Source: Schumannella sp. 10F1B-5-1 (lineage in GTDB: Bacteria > Actinomycetota > Actinomycetes > Actinomycetales > Microbacteriaceae). Taken from it: a stretch of DNA of 36,099 bases. The notes beneath the pieces were generated by a model that saw only the letters and a list, made by a program, of their open reading frames with translations, was not told the DNA's origin and searched no databases. The stretch is from NCBI RefSeq assembly GCF_006517535.1, contig NZ_VHQH01000038.1, positions 335,204-371,302 of the forward strand, in the 5' to 3' direction. Of this stretch, positions 16,114-24,591 are shown one piece after another (within the stretch, counting starts at the first letter, position 1; the number at the start of each line of letters is the position of its first letter). The position numbers and the translations under genes are program-made.

Positions 16114-17655
16114 ATGCACTCCCTCGGCGGAGAGCTGCTCATCCTGGGGGTGCTCTTCGTCCTGGCCTGGGGGCTCGGCCGTCTCGGCAAGCTGATCGGC
16201 CTGCCCGCGATCCCGATCTACATGGTCGTGGGCGTGCTCGCGAGCCCGAACACGCACTTCTTCCCGCTCGCCTTCGAGCCGGCCGACGTCGAGCTCGTCG
16301 CGACCTTCGGCCTGATCTTCCTGCTGTTCAACCTCGGCCTCGAGTTCGATCAGGAGGAGTTCTTCGGCAATGCCGGAAAGCTCGTGCTGTCGGGCGGCGT
16401 GCGCATCGTGATCAACATCGGCGCGGGCTTCGCCTTCGGCCTGTGGGTCGGCTGGGGCACGCGCGAGGCGCTCATCATCGCCGGGATGACGGCGGTCTCG
16501 TCGAGCGCGATCGTCACGAAGCTGCTGATCGAGCTGCGGCGACTGGCGAACCGCGAGACGCCGATGATCCTGGGCATCGCGGTGCTCGAGGACATCTTCG
16601 TGGCCGCCTACCTCGCCATCGTGGGCGTCGTCGTGGGCGGCGAGACCGACCTCGGCGCGATCGTGCTCAAGCTGCTGGTGTCGTTCGGTTTCCTGGTCGT
16701 GATGTTCGCGGTCGCGCGCTGGGGCGGCAAGGTCGTGTCGCGCATCGTGCAGACCCGTGACGACGAGCTCTTCACGATCCTGTTCTTCGGTCTCGCGGTC
16801 GCCTTCGGCGGCATCGGCGAGCTGCTCGGCGTCTCGGATGCGATCGGCGCCTTCCTGATCGGCCTCGTGCTCGGCGCGACCCGGTTCCGCCAGCGCATCG
16901 AGCAGTTCGCGCTGCCGATGCGCGACGTCTTCGCCGCGTTCTTCTTCCTCAACTTCGGCCTCGCGCTCGACGTGCGCGAGTTCGGCAGCGTGCTCGTGCC
17001 GGTCATCGTGGCGGTCGTGATGACCCTCATCATCAACACGGCGAGCGGGCAGCTCATCGCGCGCTTCAACAAGCTCACGCCCGCCGAGGGTCTCAACGCG
17101 AGCGCGATGCTGCAGAACCGCGGCGAGTTCGCGCTGATCCTCGCGACCCTCGCCGCCGGGGCGGGGCTGGATGAACGGCTCACGCCCTTCGCGGGCCTCT
17201 ACGTGCTGATCATGGCCGTGGTCGGGCCCATCCTCTCCGTGAACTCGGAGAAGATCGGCGGCGCGATCTTCCGCCGCCGCAGCGTCGCCGCTCGGCGGCC
17301 CGATGCCGGCCGCGACCTCGAGCTCGCGATCGCGGAGGCCGCGATGGAGGACCCGCGGTCGGGCACCCGCGACGGCGGCGACGCCGCCGAGCCCACGATC
17401 GACGGGCGCTACATCGACGACGACGGCACCGCGCCGGTCGAGACGCCACGCGCGGTCACGGTGGCCGAGGCCGAGGAGGCCGCAGGCTCCTCCCAGGTCG
17501 ACGACCCCGACTTCGGCGACGATGATCTCGACGACCGGCCGCGCCGCGACGGTGATCGCGATCGACAGGATGCGCTGCGGCTGGCCGAGCAGGCCATGCT
17601 GCAGAGCGACGGCGACGGGCCGGTGCGCCGCCGCGAGAGGGACCCCGAGTACTGA
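16114..17655 (+). CDS. CPA2-family K+/H+ (monovalent cation:proton) antiporter, KhtU-like
   Basis: 513 aa. Residues 1-385 hold about 12-13 membrane helices of the Na_H_Exchanger/KefB type: GLPAIPIYMVVGVLASPN, LIFLLFNLGLEFDQEEF, GMTAVSSSAIVTKLL, GIAVLEDIFVAAYLAIVGVVV, SDAIGAFLIGLVLGATRFR, LNASAMLQNRGEFALILATL. It likely exports K+ in exchange for protons, with the preceding KhtT-like subunit as regulator. The C-terminal ~125 residues are a hydrophilic, Asp/Arg/Glu-rich tail with no RCK domain, consistent with the regulator being a separate protein. The stop overlaps the SURF1 start (TGATG). Confidence 0.92.
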   Translation: MHSLGGELLILGVLFVLAWGLGRLGKLIGLPAIPIYMVVGVLASPNTHFFPLAFEPADVELVATFGLIFLLFNLGLEFDQEEFFGNAGKLVLSGGVRIVINIGAGFAFGLWVGWGTREALIIAGMTAVSSSAIVTKLLIELRRLANRETPMILGIAVLEDIFVAAYLAIVGVVVGGETDLGAIVLKLLVSFGFLVVMFAVARWGGKVVSRIVQTRDDELFTILFFGLAVAFGGIGELLGVSDAIGAFLIGLVLGATRFRQRIEQFALPMRDVFAAFFFLNFGLALDVREFGSVLVPVIVAVVMTLIINTASGQLIARFNKLTPAEGLNASAMLQNRGEFALILATLAAGAGLDERLTPFAGLYVLIMAVVGPILSVNSEKIGGAIFRRRSVAARRPDAGRDLELAIAEAAMEDPRSGTRDGGDAAEPTIDGRYIDDDGTAPVETPRAVTVAEAEEAAGSSQVDDPDFGDDDLDDRPRRDGDRDRQDALRLAEQAMLQSDGDGPVRRRERDPEY

Positions 17656-18539
17656 TGAGCACGACCGACGAGCGCCCCGAGTTCGACGGCCGGCGCTGGT
17701 GGCGCATCGCGCGCACGCCGCGCTGGATCGCCGCGCTACTGCTCGTGCTGGCGATCGCCGCCACCTTCGCCGCGCTCGCGCAGTGGCAGCTCGGGCGTGC
17801 CGTCGTCACGGCCGTGACCGAGAAGCTCGACACCGAGAAGCCGGTCGCGCTGGCGAAGGCCGACCGACCGCAGACCGCGGTCACGGGCGACGAGGCCGGA
17901 CGGCGCGTGACCGTGAGCGGATCGCTCGTGCCGGGCGACACCGTCGTGCTGAGCGACCGCGTGCGCGTCGGCGCGGCCGACGGGGCGCAGGGCCAGACCG
18001 GGTTCTGGGTCGTCGGCCACCTCGTCGACTCCTCGGGCGACTCGGTCGCCGTCGCCCTCGGCTGGACGGCGACGCGGGCCGCCGCCGAGCGTGCCGCGGC
18101 CCGCCTCGACGACGCGCCCCGCAGCATCCACGGGCGCTACCTGCCTGGCGAGGCGCCGAGCGACGACGAGTTCGAGAAGGGGCAGCGTTCGGCGCTCGCC
18201 CCGGCGGCGCTGATCAACGAGTGGGCCGAGGCCGGCCCGGTCTACAACGGCTACGTCGTCGACGACGAGCCGGCGGTCGGCACCCGCAAGATCGTCGCCC
18301 CGGCGCCGCAGCAGGATGCCGCCCTCAACGTGCTCAACATCTTCTACGCGATCGAGTGGGTCATCTTCGCGGGCTTCGCGTTCTACCTCTGGTACCGGCT
18401 GGTGCGGGATGCGATGGAGCGCGAGATCCTCGAGGAGCGCGAGGGCGCGGCGGCGACCGCGGGCGGCGGCGCGCCGGGCCCGGGCCCGGGACCGGGCCCC
18501 GCGGGCGGCGGTGGCGGCGCCGAGCCGCCCGTAGACTAG
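17655..18539 (+). CDS. SURF1 family cytochrome oxidase biogenesis protein
   Basis: 294 aa starting at the ATGA junction with the antiporter. Two membrane helices, at about 25-44 (WIAALLLVLAIAATFAALAQWQLGR, with the SURF1 WQLGR motif) and about 230-250 (NIFYAIEWVIFAGFAFYLWYRL), flank a soluble domain containing RVTVSGSLVPGDTVVL and FWVVGHLVDSSGDSVAVALGW. SURF1 proteins help insert heme during cytochrome c oxidase assembly. The C-terminus is a Gly/Pro-rich tail. The gene's last bases contain the -10 hexamer for the next gene. Confidence 0.9.
   Translation: MSTTDERPEFDGRRWWRIARTPRWIAALLLVLAIAATFAALAQWQLGRAVVTAVTEKLDTEKPVALAKADRPQTAVTGDEAGRRVTVSGSLVPGDTVVLSDRVRVGAADGAQGQTGFWVVGHLVDSSGDSVAVALGWTATRAAAERAAARLDDAPRSIHGRYLPGEAPSDDEFEKGQRSALAPAALINEWAEAGPVYNGYVVDDEPAVGTRKIVAPAPQQDAALNVLNIFYAIEWVIFAGFAFYLWYRLVRDAMEREILEEREGAAATAGGGAPGPGPGPGPAGGGGGAEPPVD
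18532..18537 (+). promoter_or_regulatory. -10 element of a leaderless promoter (DUF3817), over the SURF1 stop
   Basis: TAGACT (its last T begins the TAG stop of SURF1), then 6 nt, then ATG 18544. Confidence 0.55.
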
Positions 18540-18543
18540 GCGC

Positions 18544-19029
18544 ATGCCTCTCGGCCCCCGCCCCTCCGACATCCCGCGGCTGCGTCTGGCGGTCAAGGTC
18601 TACAAGGTCTCGTCGGTCATCACCGGCACCATGCTGCTTCTGCTCGGCGTGGTCACGACCATCCGCTGGGGCTGGGGCTACGACGTCTACCTCGGCGGGC
18701 CGCGCACCTTCTTCCTGGCCGCGCCGCACTCGCCCGGCGGAACCGACCTGACCACGATCATCCTGATCGCGCACGGCTGGTTCTATGTGCTCTACGTCGG
18801 GCTCGACTTCATCCTCTGGCGACTCGCGCGGTTCAGCTTCCCGCGCTTCCTGTTCATCGCCGCCGGCGGCGTCATCCCGCTGCTCTCATTCTTCCTCGAG
18901 CGCCGCGTTCCGCGGCAGATCGAGGCCATCATCCAGCAGACCGAGGCCGAGCGCGCCGCGCGCGACGCCGCGGCCGGCACCCCCGCCACTCCGGCTTCGC
19001 CGGGATCGACCGTGGAGACCAGCGCGTGA
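18544..19029 (+). CDS. DUF3817 domain-containing membrane protein
   Basis: 161 aa. Begins [31 protein letters not shown] (first helix), then [23 protein letters not shown] (second) and [22 protein letters not shown] (third): the DUF3817 pattern, also called an integral membrane protein of unknown function. The C-terminal 35 residues are hydrophilic and Ala/Glu-rich. It overlaps guaA by 4 nt (GTGA), so translation is coupled; a DUF3817-guaA pair is common in actinobacteria. Function unknown. Confidence 0.88.
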   Translation: MPLGPRPSDIPRLRLAVKVYKVSSVITGTMLLLLGVVTTIRWGWGYDVYLGGPRTFFLAAPHSPGGTDLTTIILIAHGWFYVLYVGLDFILWRLARFSFPRFLFIAAGGVIPLLSFFLERRVPRQIEAIIQQTEAERAARDAAAGTPATPASPGSTVETSA

Positions 19030-20615
19030 CCGACGCCCCCGCCAGCAGCCCGACCGACCACCGTCCCGTCCTCGTCGTCGACTTCGGCGCCCAGTACGCG
19101 CAGCTGATCGCCCGCCGCGTGCGCGAGGCCGGCGTCTACAGCGAGATCGTGCCGCACACCGCGACGGCCGCCGAGATCGCGGCGAAGAGCCCGGTCGGCA
19201 TCATCCTCTCGGGCGGTCCGTCGTCGGTCTACGAGGAGGGCGCGCCCGCGCTCGACGCCGGCGTCTTCGACCTCGGCGTGCCCACGCTGGGCATCTGCTA
19301 CGGCTTCCAGGTCATGGCGCAGACCCTCGGCGGCGAGGTCGCCAACACCGGCCTGCGCGAGTACGGCGCGACCGACGCGACCGTCGTGACCGAGGGCACG
19401 CTGCTCGACGGCCAGCCGGCCGAGCAGAACGTGTGGATGAGCCACGGCGACCAGGTCTCGCGCGCGCCCGCGGGCTTCCAGGTGCTCGCCCGCACCCAGC
19501 ACACCCCGGTCGCCGCCTTCGCCGACGACGCCCGCGGCTTCTACGGCGTGCAGTGGCATCCCGAGGTCAAGCACTCCGACCACGGCCAGCGCGTCATCGA
19601 GAACTTCCTGCACAAGGCCGCCGGACTGCCCGCCGACTGGAACAGCGGCAACGTCATCGCCGAGCAGGTCGAGCGCATCCGCGCGCAGGTCGGCACAGGC
19701 CGCGTGCTCTCCGCCCTCTCGGGCGGCGTCGACTCGGCCGTCTCGACCGCGCTCGTGCACGAGGCCGTCGGCGACCAGCTCGTCGCGGTCTTCATCGATC
19801 ACGGTCTGCTGCGGCAGGGCGAGCGCGAGCAGGTCGAGAACGACTACGTCGCCTCGACCGGCGTGCGCCTGGTCACGGTGGATGCGCGTCAGCAGTTCCT
19901 CGAGGCGCTCGCCGGCGTGAGCGACCCGGAGCAGAAGCGCAAGATCATCGGCCGCGAGTTCATCCGCTCGTTCGAGAAGGTGCAGTCCGAGCTCGTCGCC
20001 GAGGCGGCGTCGGAGGGCGACCCCATCCGCTTCCTCGTGCAGGGCACGCTCTACCCGGATGTGGTGGAGTCGGGCGGCGGCGCCGGCACCGCGAACATCA
20101 AGAGCCACCACAACGTCGGCGGGCTGCCGGAGGACCTGCAGTTCGAGCTCGTCGAGCCGCTGCGCACCCTGTTCAAGGACGAGGTGCGTGCGATCGGCCG
20201 CGAGCTGGGGCTTCCGGAGGAGATCGTCGGGCGTCAGCCCTTTCCGGGGCCCGGTCTTGGAATCCGCATCGTGGGTGAGGTCACCGCTGACCGCCTCGAG
20301 ATCCTGCGTCACGCCGACGCCATCGCCCGCGCCGAGCTGACGAAGGCGGGCCTCGACGGCGAGATCTGGCAGTGCCCGGTCGTGCTGCTCGCGGATGTGC
20401 GCTCGGTGGGCGTGCAGGGCGACGGTCGCACCTACGGCCACCCGATCGTGCTGCGCCCGGTCTCGAGCGAGGATGCGATGACGGCCGACTGGACGCGCCT
20501 GCCCTACGACGTGCTGGCGCGCATCTCGAACCGCATCACGAACGAGGTGCGCGAGGTCAACCGGGTCGTGCTCGACGTCACGTCGAAGCCGCCGGGGACG
20601 ATCGAGTGGGAGTGA
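19026..20615 (+). CDS. guaA: GMP synthase (glutamine-hydrolysing)
   Basis: 529 aa from GTG 19026. The N-terminal class I glutamine amidotransferase has its nucleophile at Cys91 ([12 protein letters not shown]) and the His-Glu pair in QWHPEV. The ATP-pyrophosphatase domain has the PP-loop [12 protein letters not shown]. The dimerisation domain ends GTIEWE. It converts XMP to GMP with ammonia from glutamine, directly after GuaB in the pathway. It is cotranscribed with DUF3817. The final CGAGTGGGAGTGA (EWE-stop) recurs exactly 60 nt downstream; the guaA 3' end is a known integration site for genomic islands. A strong terminator follows. Confidence 0.97.
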   Translation: MTDAPASSPTDHRPVLVVDFGAQYAQLIARRVREAGVYSEIVPHTATAAEIAAKSPVGIILSGGPSSVYEEGAPALDAGVFDLGVPTLGICYGFQVMAQTLGGEVANTGLREYGATDATVVTEGTLLDGQPAEQNVWMSHGDQVSRAPAGFQVLARTQHTPVAAFADDARGFYGVQWHPEVKHSDHGQRVIENFLHKAAGLPADWNSGNVIAEQVERIRAQVGTGRVLSALSGGVDSAVSTALVHEAVGDQLVAVFIDHGLLRQGEREQVENDYVASTGVRLVTVDARQQFLEALAGVSDPEQKRKIIGREFIRSFEKVQSELVAEAASEGDPIRFLVQGTLYPDVVESGGGAGTANIKSHHNVGGLPEDLQFELVEPLRTLFKDEVRAIGRELGLPEEIVGRQPFPGPGLGIRIVGEVTADRLEILRHADAIARAELTKAGLDGEIWQCPVVLLADVRSVGVQGDGRTYGHPIVLRPVSSEDAMTADWTRLPYDVLARISNRITNEVREVNRVVLDVTSKPPGTIEWE

Positions 20616-20687
20616 AACGACCGCTCCATAGGCGCTGTGTGGAACTCGACCGCGCCAGCGGGCGAGTGGGAGTGAGACGCGCACTCC
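20603..20687 (+). repeat. Direct repeat of the guaA 3' end (att-like)
   Basis: CGAGTGGGAGTGA at 20603-20615 (includes the guaA stop) is repeated exactly at 20663-20675. Extended to 25 nt the copies match at 21 positions. The 47 nt between the 13-mers holds no gene. The layout matches attL/attR of elements that integrate in guaA, with the element gone. Confidence 0.8.
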
Positions 20688-20698
20688 TCTGAGCGACG

Positions 20699-20733
20699 CT
20701 GAAGGGCGGGCCCGATCCGGGCCCGCCCTTCAG
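20699..20733 (+). terminator. Bidirectional terminator between guaA and phoA
   Basis: Perfect 16-bp arms CTGAAGGGCGGGCCCG (20699-20714) and complement (20718-20733) around ATC. It serves the convergent guaA and alkaline phosphatase genes. Confidence 0.85.
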
Positions 20734-20767
20734 TCGTTCCTGCGCTGCGGCGCGAGGGTCAGCGGGG

Positions 20768-22453
20768 TCAGCGCACGGTCAGCGCGACCTTCACGACCTT
20801 CTGCGACTGCGTGCCGGTGATCTCGACCGTGTACGAGCCCTTCGCCGGCGCAGTGAACGACAGCGTCGCGTCGCCGCCGATCACATCCGTCTTGGGGATC
20901 ACGACCTCGGTGCCGTCGATCTTCGCCGTGACCTGGCGGTCGCCGCCGAAGCCCGAGAGCGCGACCTTCGCCGTGCTGCCCGCCTTGGGGCTGTTCTTCG
21001 CCGTGCCGAAGGCGCGGGCGCTGAACGAGGGCAGGTCGCGATTCAGCCCGAGCGATCCGGCGATCGTCTGGAAGTTGTCGGTCTGATCGGTGAGCCCGAC
21101 GACCTTCGCGGCGCCGGGGCCGTAGGCGGCGATGCGCACCTGGGTTCCGGTGTGCTGCTGGCTTCCGCCCGCCGCCGAGGTGCCGTAGGAGACCTTCATC
21201 GGCGCGCCGTCCTTCGTGGTCAGCGCGATGCTGAGGCCCGGCGGGGTCGAGTCGACGATCTGGCTCGTGTGAGCGTGGTCGGCGGTGGCGATCACCAGCG
21301 TGTTGCCGTCCTTCTTCGCGAAGGCGAGCGCGGCCTGCACGGCCTCGTCGAAGTCGATCGTCTCGCCGATCTGACCGCAGGCGTCGGCCGCGTGGTCCTG
21401 CTTGTCGATCGAGGCGCCCTCGACCTGCAGGAAGAAGCCCTTGCCGTTGTTCTTGTTCAGCAGGCCCAGCGACGTGTTCGTCATGCTCGCGAGCGACAGA
21501 CGCGTGTCGAGGCGCTGCGGGTTGTCGGTGCAGGTGATCGGCGCCTGGTCGGCGCCGCCCACGGTGGCGGTCGTCGGCAGGTAGCGCGTCGGGAAGTTGC
21601 CCGGCGTGAACAGGCCGAGCAGCGGCTGGCTCTGGTCGACCTTCTTCACGCTGGCGAGCGCGTTCGCGTCGCGCACGACCTGGTAGCCGCGGGTGGTCGC
21701 CTGCGAGAACAGGGTCTGCCCGGCCCAGGGGCCCGCCACGGCCGACTTGTCGAAGCTGGTCGAGCCGCCGCCGAGGGTCAGGTCGGCGCGGGTGTCGAGC
21801 AGCTGCTCGCTGATCGAGCCGCGGCCGCCGTTCTGCAGCAGGTCGCCGCCGCAGGTGGCCGTGTCAGGGGCGTAGCAGCTGCGGGCGGCGACGTGCGCGG
21901 CCTGCACGGCGGGAGTCGCATCCTGGATCTCGGCGGTCGAGACGTTGCCGGTGCGCAGCCCGTTGGCGCGGGCGATCTCGATCAGGTTGTCGTGGGCGGC
22001 GCCGTGGATGTCGACGCCGATCGCGTTGTCGTAGGTCTTCGTGCCGGTGGCCCACGCGGTTCCGGTGGCGGCCGAGTCGGGCACGTAGTCGGGCTTGCCG
22101 GCGTAGGGGCCGTCTTTGTAGAGCGAGTAGGTCGTGTACGACCCGGTGAGCGGCAGGGCGTCGAGACCCGGCAGGGTGCCGGCCGCGCCGTAGGCGTAGT
22201 TGCGGGCGACCGTGATCTCGCTGTCGCCCATCCCGTCGCCGATGAGAAGGATGACGTTCTTGGCCGTGCGGTCCTGGATCGCGGACTGCACCTGGGCGAC
22301 CTTGTCGTCGCTGTTGCGGAAGGCGCCGCCGAAGGCGTCGAGTCCGACGCCCTCGGTGGCGGCGACGGCCGGGAGGGCCGCCGCGGTCAGGATGAGGGCT
22401 CCGGCGCCGGCGAGAGCCGCGGTGCGGCGTCGGCGCATGGGGGAAGCGGGCAT
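20768..22453 (-). CDS. phoA: Secreted alkaline phosphatase (PhoA family)
   Basis: 561 aa from ATG 22453, with GGAG 8 nt upstream; frames open further upstream are rejected. Signal peptide about 1-32 (MRRRR...[10 protein letters not shown]). Metal-site motif [16 protein letters not shown] (66-81), catalytic serine Ser127 in PDSAATGTA, and the C-terminal metal-binding [12 protein letters not shown]. It releases phosphate from phosphomonoesters outside the cell. The last ~80 residues form an Ig-like beta domain ([27 protein letters not shown]...KVALTVR) not found in the E. coli enzyme. A PHO-box-like direct repeat about 90 nt upstream predicts PhoP control. Confidence 0.94.
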   Translation of the reverse strand: MPASPMRRRRTAALAGAGALILTAAALPAVAATEGVGLDAFGGAFRNSDDKVAQVQSAIQDRTAKNVILLIGDGMGDSEITVARNYAYGAAGTLPGLDALPLTGSYTTYSLYKDGPYAGKPDYVPDSAATGTAWATGTKTYDNAIGVDIHGAAHDNLIEIARANGLRTGNVSTAEIQDATPAVQAAHVAARSCYAPDTATCGGDLLQNGGRGSISEQLLDTRADLTLGGGSTSFDKSAVAGPWAGQTLFSQATTRGYQVVRDANALASVKKVDQSQPLLGLFTPGNFPTRYLPTTATVGGADQAPITCTDNPQRLDTRLSLASMTNTSLGLLNKNNGKGFFLQVEGASIDKQDHAADACGQIGETIDFDEAVQAALAFAKKDGNTLVIATADHAHTSQIVDSTPPGLSIALTTKDGAPMKVSYGTSAAGGSQQHTGTQVRIAAYGPGAAKVVGLTDQTDNFQTIAGSLGLNRDLPSFSARAFGTAKNSPKAGSTAKVALSGFGGDRQVTAKIDGTEVVIPKTDVIGGDATLSFTAPAKGSYTVEITGTQSQKVVKVALTVR

Positions 22454-22541
22454 GGTGTGTTCTCCACGTGGTGAGCGGGGGAAGGCCGGCCGGGCGGCCG
22501 GCGCCTCCACCGAACCGAGCGCAGGTTGAGGAGCGTCGACC

Positions 22542-22563
22542 GGCCGGTGAACCGCGGACGAAC
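22542..22563 (-). promoter_or_regulatory. PHO-box-like PhoP site upstream of phoA
   Basis: Read on the minus strand: GTTCGTCCGCG then GTTCACCGGCC, two adjacent 11-nt units with GTTCRYC starts. This is the layout of actinobacterial PhoP boxes (GTTCACC repeated every 11 nt). A less exact GTTCGGTGGAG lies downstream. Confidence 0.6.
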
Positions 22564-22618
22564 TCGGCCCCCCGAACGGGGTGGACGGATCGTGCCCCGG
22601 CCGTGCGTCGGATGCACG

Positions 22619-22650
22619 AAGCCCCCGCCACGCGGACGCGGCGGGGGCTT
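22619..22650 (-). terminator. Terminator of the Bax inhibitor-1 family gene
   Basis: Perfect 11-bp arms AAGCCCCCGCC (22619-22629) and complement (22640-22650) around a 10-nt loop, 18 nt past the stop on the minus strand. The rest of 22454-22668 holds the phoA control region. Confidence 0.8.
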
Positions 22651-22668
22651 CGGGTGCAGCGGATGCGG

Positions 22669-23475
22669 CTAGTTGCGCGGCATGAAGTAGCTCACGAGAC
22701 GCAGGATCTCGAGGTAGAGCCACACGACCGTGACGACGATGCCGAAGGCGCCGGCCCAGGCGTAGACGCGCGGGGCGCCGTTGCGCACGCCCTGCTGGAT
22801 GCTGTCGAAGTCGAGCACGAGCGAGTACGCCGCCATGATCACGACCAGGATGCCGAGCGGGATGCCGAGCGGGATGCCCGCGATCTCGACGCCGCGCAGG
22901 CCGCCGTAGGCGCTGGTCACGCCGGTCAGCATGAGGACGACGTTGACGAGCGAGAACGCCATGTAGCCGATCATCGCGACCAGGAAGATCTTGGTCGCGC
23001 GCGCCGAGGCGCGGATCTTGCCGCTCGCGAAGAGCGCGAGAGTCACGCCGACGACGGCGAGGGTGCCGAAGACGGCGACGGGGATGATGCCGTCGTACCA
23101 GCCCGCGTAGGCGTTCGAGATCGCGCCGACGACGATGCCCTGCACCGCCGAGTAGGCGAGCACGAGCGGCGCCGAGGGGCGCTTCTTGAAGATGTTGACG
23201 AGCGCGAGCACCAGGCCGGCGATCGCGGCCGGGATCACGATGATGGGCGCGAAGTCAGCCACGACGTAGCCGACGACCGCGCCGACCAGCAGCACGGCGA
23301 ACGACACGACGGTCTTGACCGCGGTGTCTTCATAGGTCATCCGGTCGGTCTCGACCGGGGTCGCCGAGGGCAGGTCGTACTGGTGCGCGAGCTGCTCGGG
23401 GGTGGGGATCGGCGGAGCCGCCGTGCCGCGCTCCGAGAACGCGGGGGATCGGAACGCCGGGTTTCCGTTGGCCAT
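22669..23475 (-). CDS. Bax inhibitor-1/YccA family membrane protein
   Basis: 268 aa from ATG 23475 with GGAGG 4 nt upstream. A hydrophilic Pro/Ala-rich N-terminus (about 50 residues, [13 protein letters not shown]...[17 protein letters not shown]) precedes seven predicted helices with the BI-1 actinobacterial pattern: [69 protein letters not shown]. The C-terminus is SYFMPRN. Family members are proton or calcium leak channels or of unknown role in bacteria; I do not assign one. A -10 candidate TAGACT lies at 23543-23548 on the minus strand. Confidence 0.9.
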   Translation of the reverse strand: MANGNPAFRSPAFSERGTAAPPIPTPEQLAHQYDLPSATPVETDRMTYEDTAVKTVVSFAVLLVGAVVGYVVADFAPIIVIPAAIAGLVLALVNIFKKRPSAPLVLAYSAVQGIVVGAISNAYAGWYDGIIPVAVFGTLAVVGVTLALFASGKIRASARATKIFLVAMIGYMAFSLVNVVLMLTGVTSAYGGLRGVEIAGIPLGIPLGILVVIMAAYSLVLDFDSIQQGVRNGAPRVYAWAGAFGIVVTVVWLYLEILRLVSYFMPRN

Positions 23476-23573
23476 GTCGCCTCCATGCTCATGGTCTGGC
23501 CCGTCGTCGACGGGTCGTCGCCCGGATTCCCGGGTTCGCACAAGTCTATGGAGCACCTGTAGCTCTGCGGCTG

Positions 23574-23612
23574 GGCATCCCCTGGGATGCCGTCCGCCCT
23601 GAGCGATCAGGG
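23574..23612 (-). terminator. Two short hairpins after the small membrane-protein operon
   Basis: CCCTGA-GCGA-TCAGGG (23597-23612) begins next to the stop of the 23614 gene. GGCATCCC-CT-GGGATGCC (23574-23591) follows. Both are perfect palindromes. A terminator is likely; the second could instead be an operator for the Bax inhibitor gene. Confidence 0.5.
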
Positions 23613-23613
23613 T

Positions 23614-24177
23614 CTAAACGCCGTCGCTCGACGGGCGGGTCCGGCGGGCGACGAGCGCGTGGATGCCGCGGGCGAGGTACGCGCTGCCGACGAAGGCGGC
23701 GCCCATCACCCCGCCGGCCGGCAGCATCCACTGGTAGTCGGTGACCTGCAGGCTGACGGCGACCGCGACGGCGCCCAGCACGGCGATCGTGAGCCACGCG
23801 ACGGCGGGGCGGTGCCGCACGAGAAGCCAGGCGGCGAAGGGCAGCAGCAGCACCTCGAGGTACTTCGGGCCGGAGAGGGCGATCCAGAAGCCGAGGGTCG
23901 ACGGCAGCGCGGCGACGACGCGGCGCCAGCCGTCGCTCGGGATGATCGCCCAGCCGAGCACGTGGGCCGAGGTGCCGGCGAGCAGGAGCAGCAGCTGGAA
24001 GGTGTTCGAGCCGGCGATCGCGATGCCGCCGGCGGCGATCAGCAGGATGCCGCCGGAGAGCCGGGAGCGGTAGCCGCCCCAGCGCAGCGGCAGCAGCCGG
24101 GTCGGCTCGACGAAGCGCGAACGGGCGGCGCGGCGGGCGCCGCGGGCGGTGCCGTCGGCGGCCTCAGAGGAGGGCAC
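23614..24177 (-). CDS. Small polytopic membrane protein of unknown function
   Basis: 187 aa from GTG 24177. A basic N-terminus (RGARRAARSRFVEPTRLLPLRWGGYRSRL) is followed by about five membrane helices (GGILLIAAGGIAIAGSN, TFQLLLLLAGTSAHVLGWAII, YLEVLLLPFAAWLLV, AVAWLTIAVLGAVAVAVSL, MLPAGGVMGAAFVGSAYLA) and a basic C-terminus. I do not recognise a named family. It overlaps the zinc-ribbon DUF4190 gene by 14 nt and has no clear RBS, so it is probably translated by coupling. The start could lie somewhat further in. Confidence 0.7.
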   Translation of the reverse strand: MPSSEAADGTARGARRAARSRFVEPTRLLPLRWGGYRSRLSGGILLIAAGGIAIAGSNTFQLLLLLAGTSAHVLGWAIIPSDGWRRVVAALPSTLGFWIALSGPKYLEVLLLPFAAWLLVRHRPAVAWLTIAVLGAVAVAVSLQVTDYQWMLPAGGVMGAAFVGSAYLARGIHALVARRTRPSSDGV

Positions 24178-24568
24178 GCAGCTGCACCCAGGCGATGACG
24201 ACGATCACGACCAGCACGAGCGCGCTGTAGCCGAGCACGGTGCCGATGAGCGCCGGCATCCGCCCGCGATCGCCCGTGCGCGCGGTCTGGCTCAGGGCGA
24301 GATGGCCGAAGATCACGGCCAGCGGCGAGAGCAGGATGCCGAGCACGAGCGCGAAGATCGCGGCCGGGTTCACGTGCCGTTCGATGGGCTCGTCGTGCGC
24401 GTGGTGTCGGCCACCGGCGTCGCCGGCCGCGGCGGCCGCCGCAGCCCGCATCGCCTCCGCGCGTTCCTCGGGGATCACGCGGGCGCCGCACCACACGCAG
24501 AACTTCCACGCGGCGTCGAGCTCGCGCCCGCAGTGCGTGCACGCGTGCGCCGTTTCCCCGCCGTTCAT
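24164..24568 (-). CDS. Zinc-ribbon DUF4190 membrane protein
   Basis: 134 aa from ATG 24568. The N-terminus carries a zinc ribbon (CTHCGRELDAAWKFCVWCGARV: two CxxC knuckles, residues about 10-31). An Ala-rich helix and a His-rich stretch follow, then the DUF4190 pair of membrane helices (NPAAIFALVLGILLSPLAVIFGHLALSQTARTGDRGRMPALIGTVLGYSALVLVVIVVIAWVQ). The family's role is unknown; the ribbon suggests a metal-stabilised cytosolic domain. Transcribed divergently from the GDPD gene, with overlapping -10 elements, and first in a two-gene operon with the 23614 membrane protein. Confidence 0.85.
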   Translation of the reverse strand: MNGGETAHACTHCGRELDAAWKFCVWCGARVIPEERAEAMRAAAAAAAGDAGGRHHAHDEPIERHVNPAAIFALVLGILLSPLAVIFGHLALSQTARTGDRGRMPALIGTVLGYSALVLVVIVVIAWVQLRALL

Positions 24569-24577
24569 GGTGCCCCC

Positions 24578-24585
24578 ATTATCGT
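24578..24585 (+). promoter_or_regulatory. Overlapping divergent -10 elements
   Basis: On the plus strand TATCGT (24580-24585), then 6 nt, then GTG 24592. On the minus strand GATAAT (complement of 24578-24583), 9 nt before ATG 24568. The two -10 hexamers share four bases, so the two promoters should exclude each other. Confidence 0.5.
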
Positions 24586-24591
24586 GGGCGC

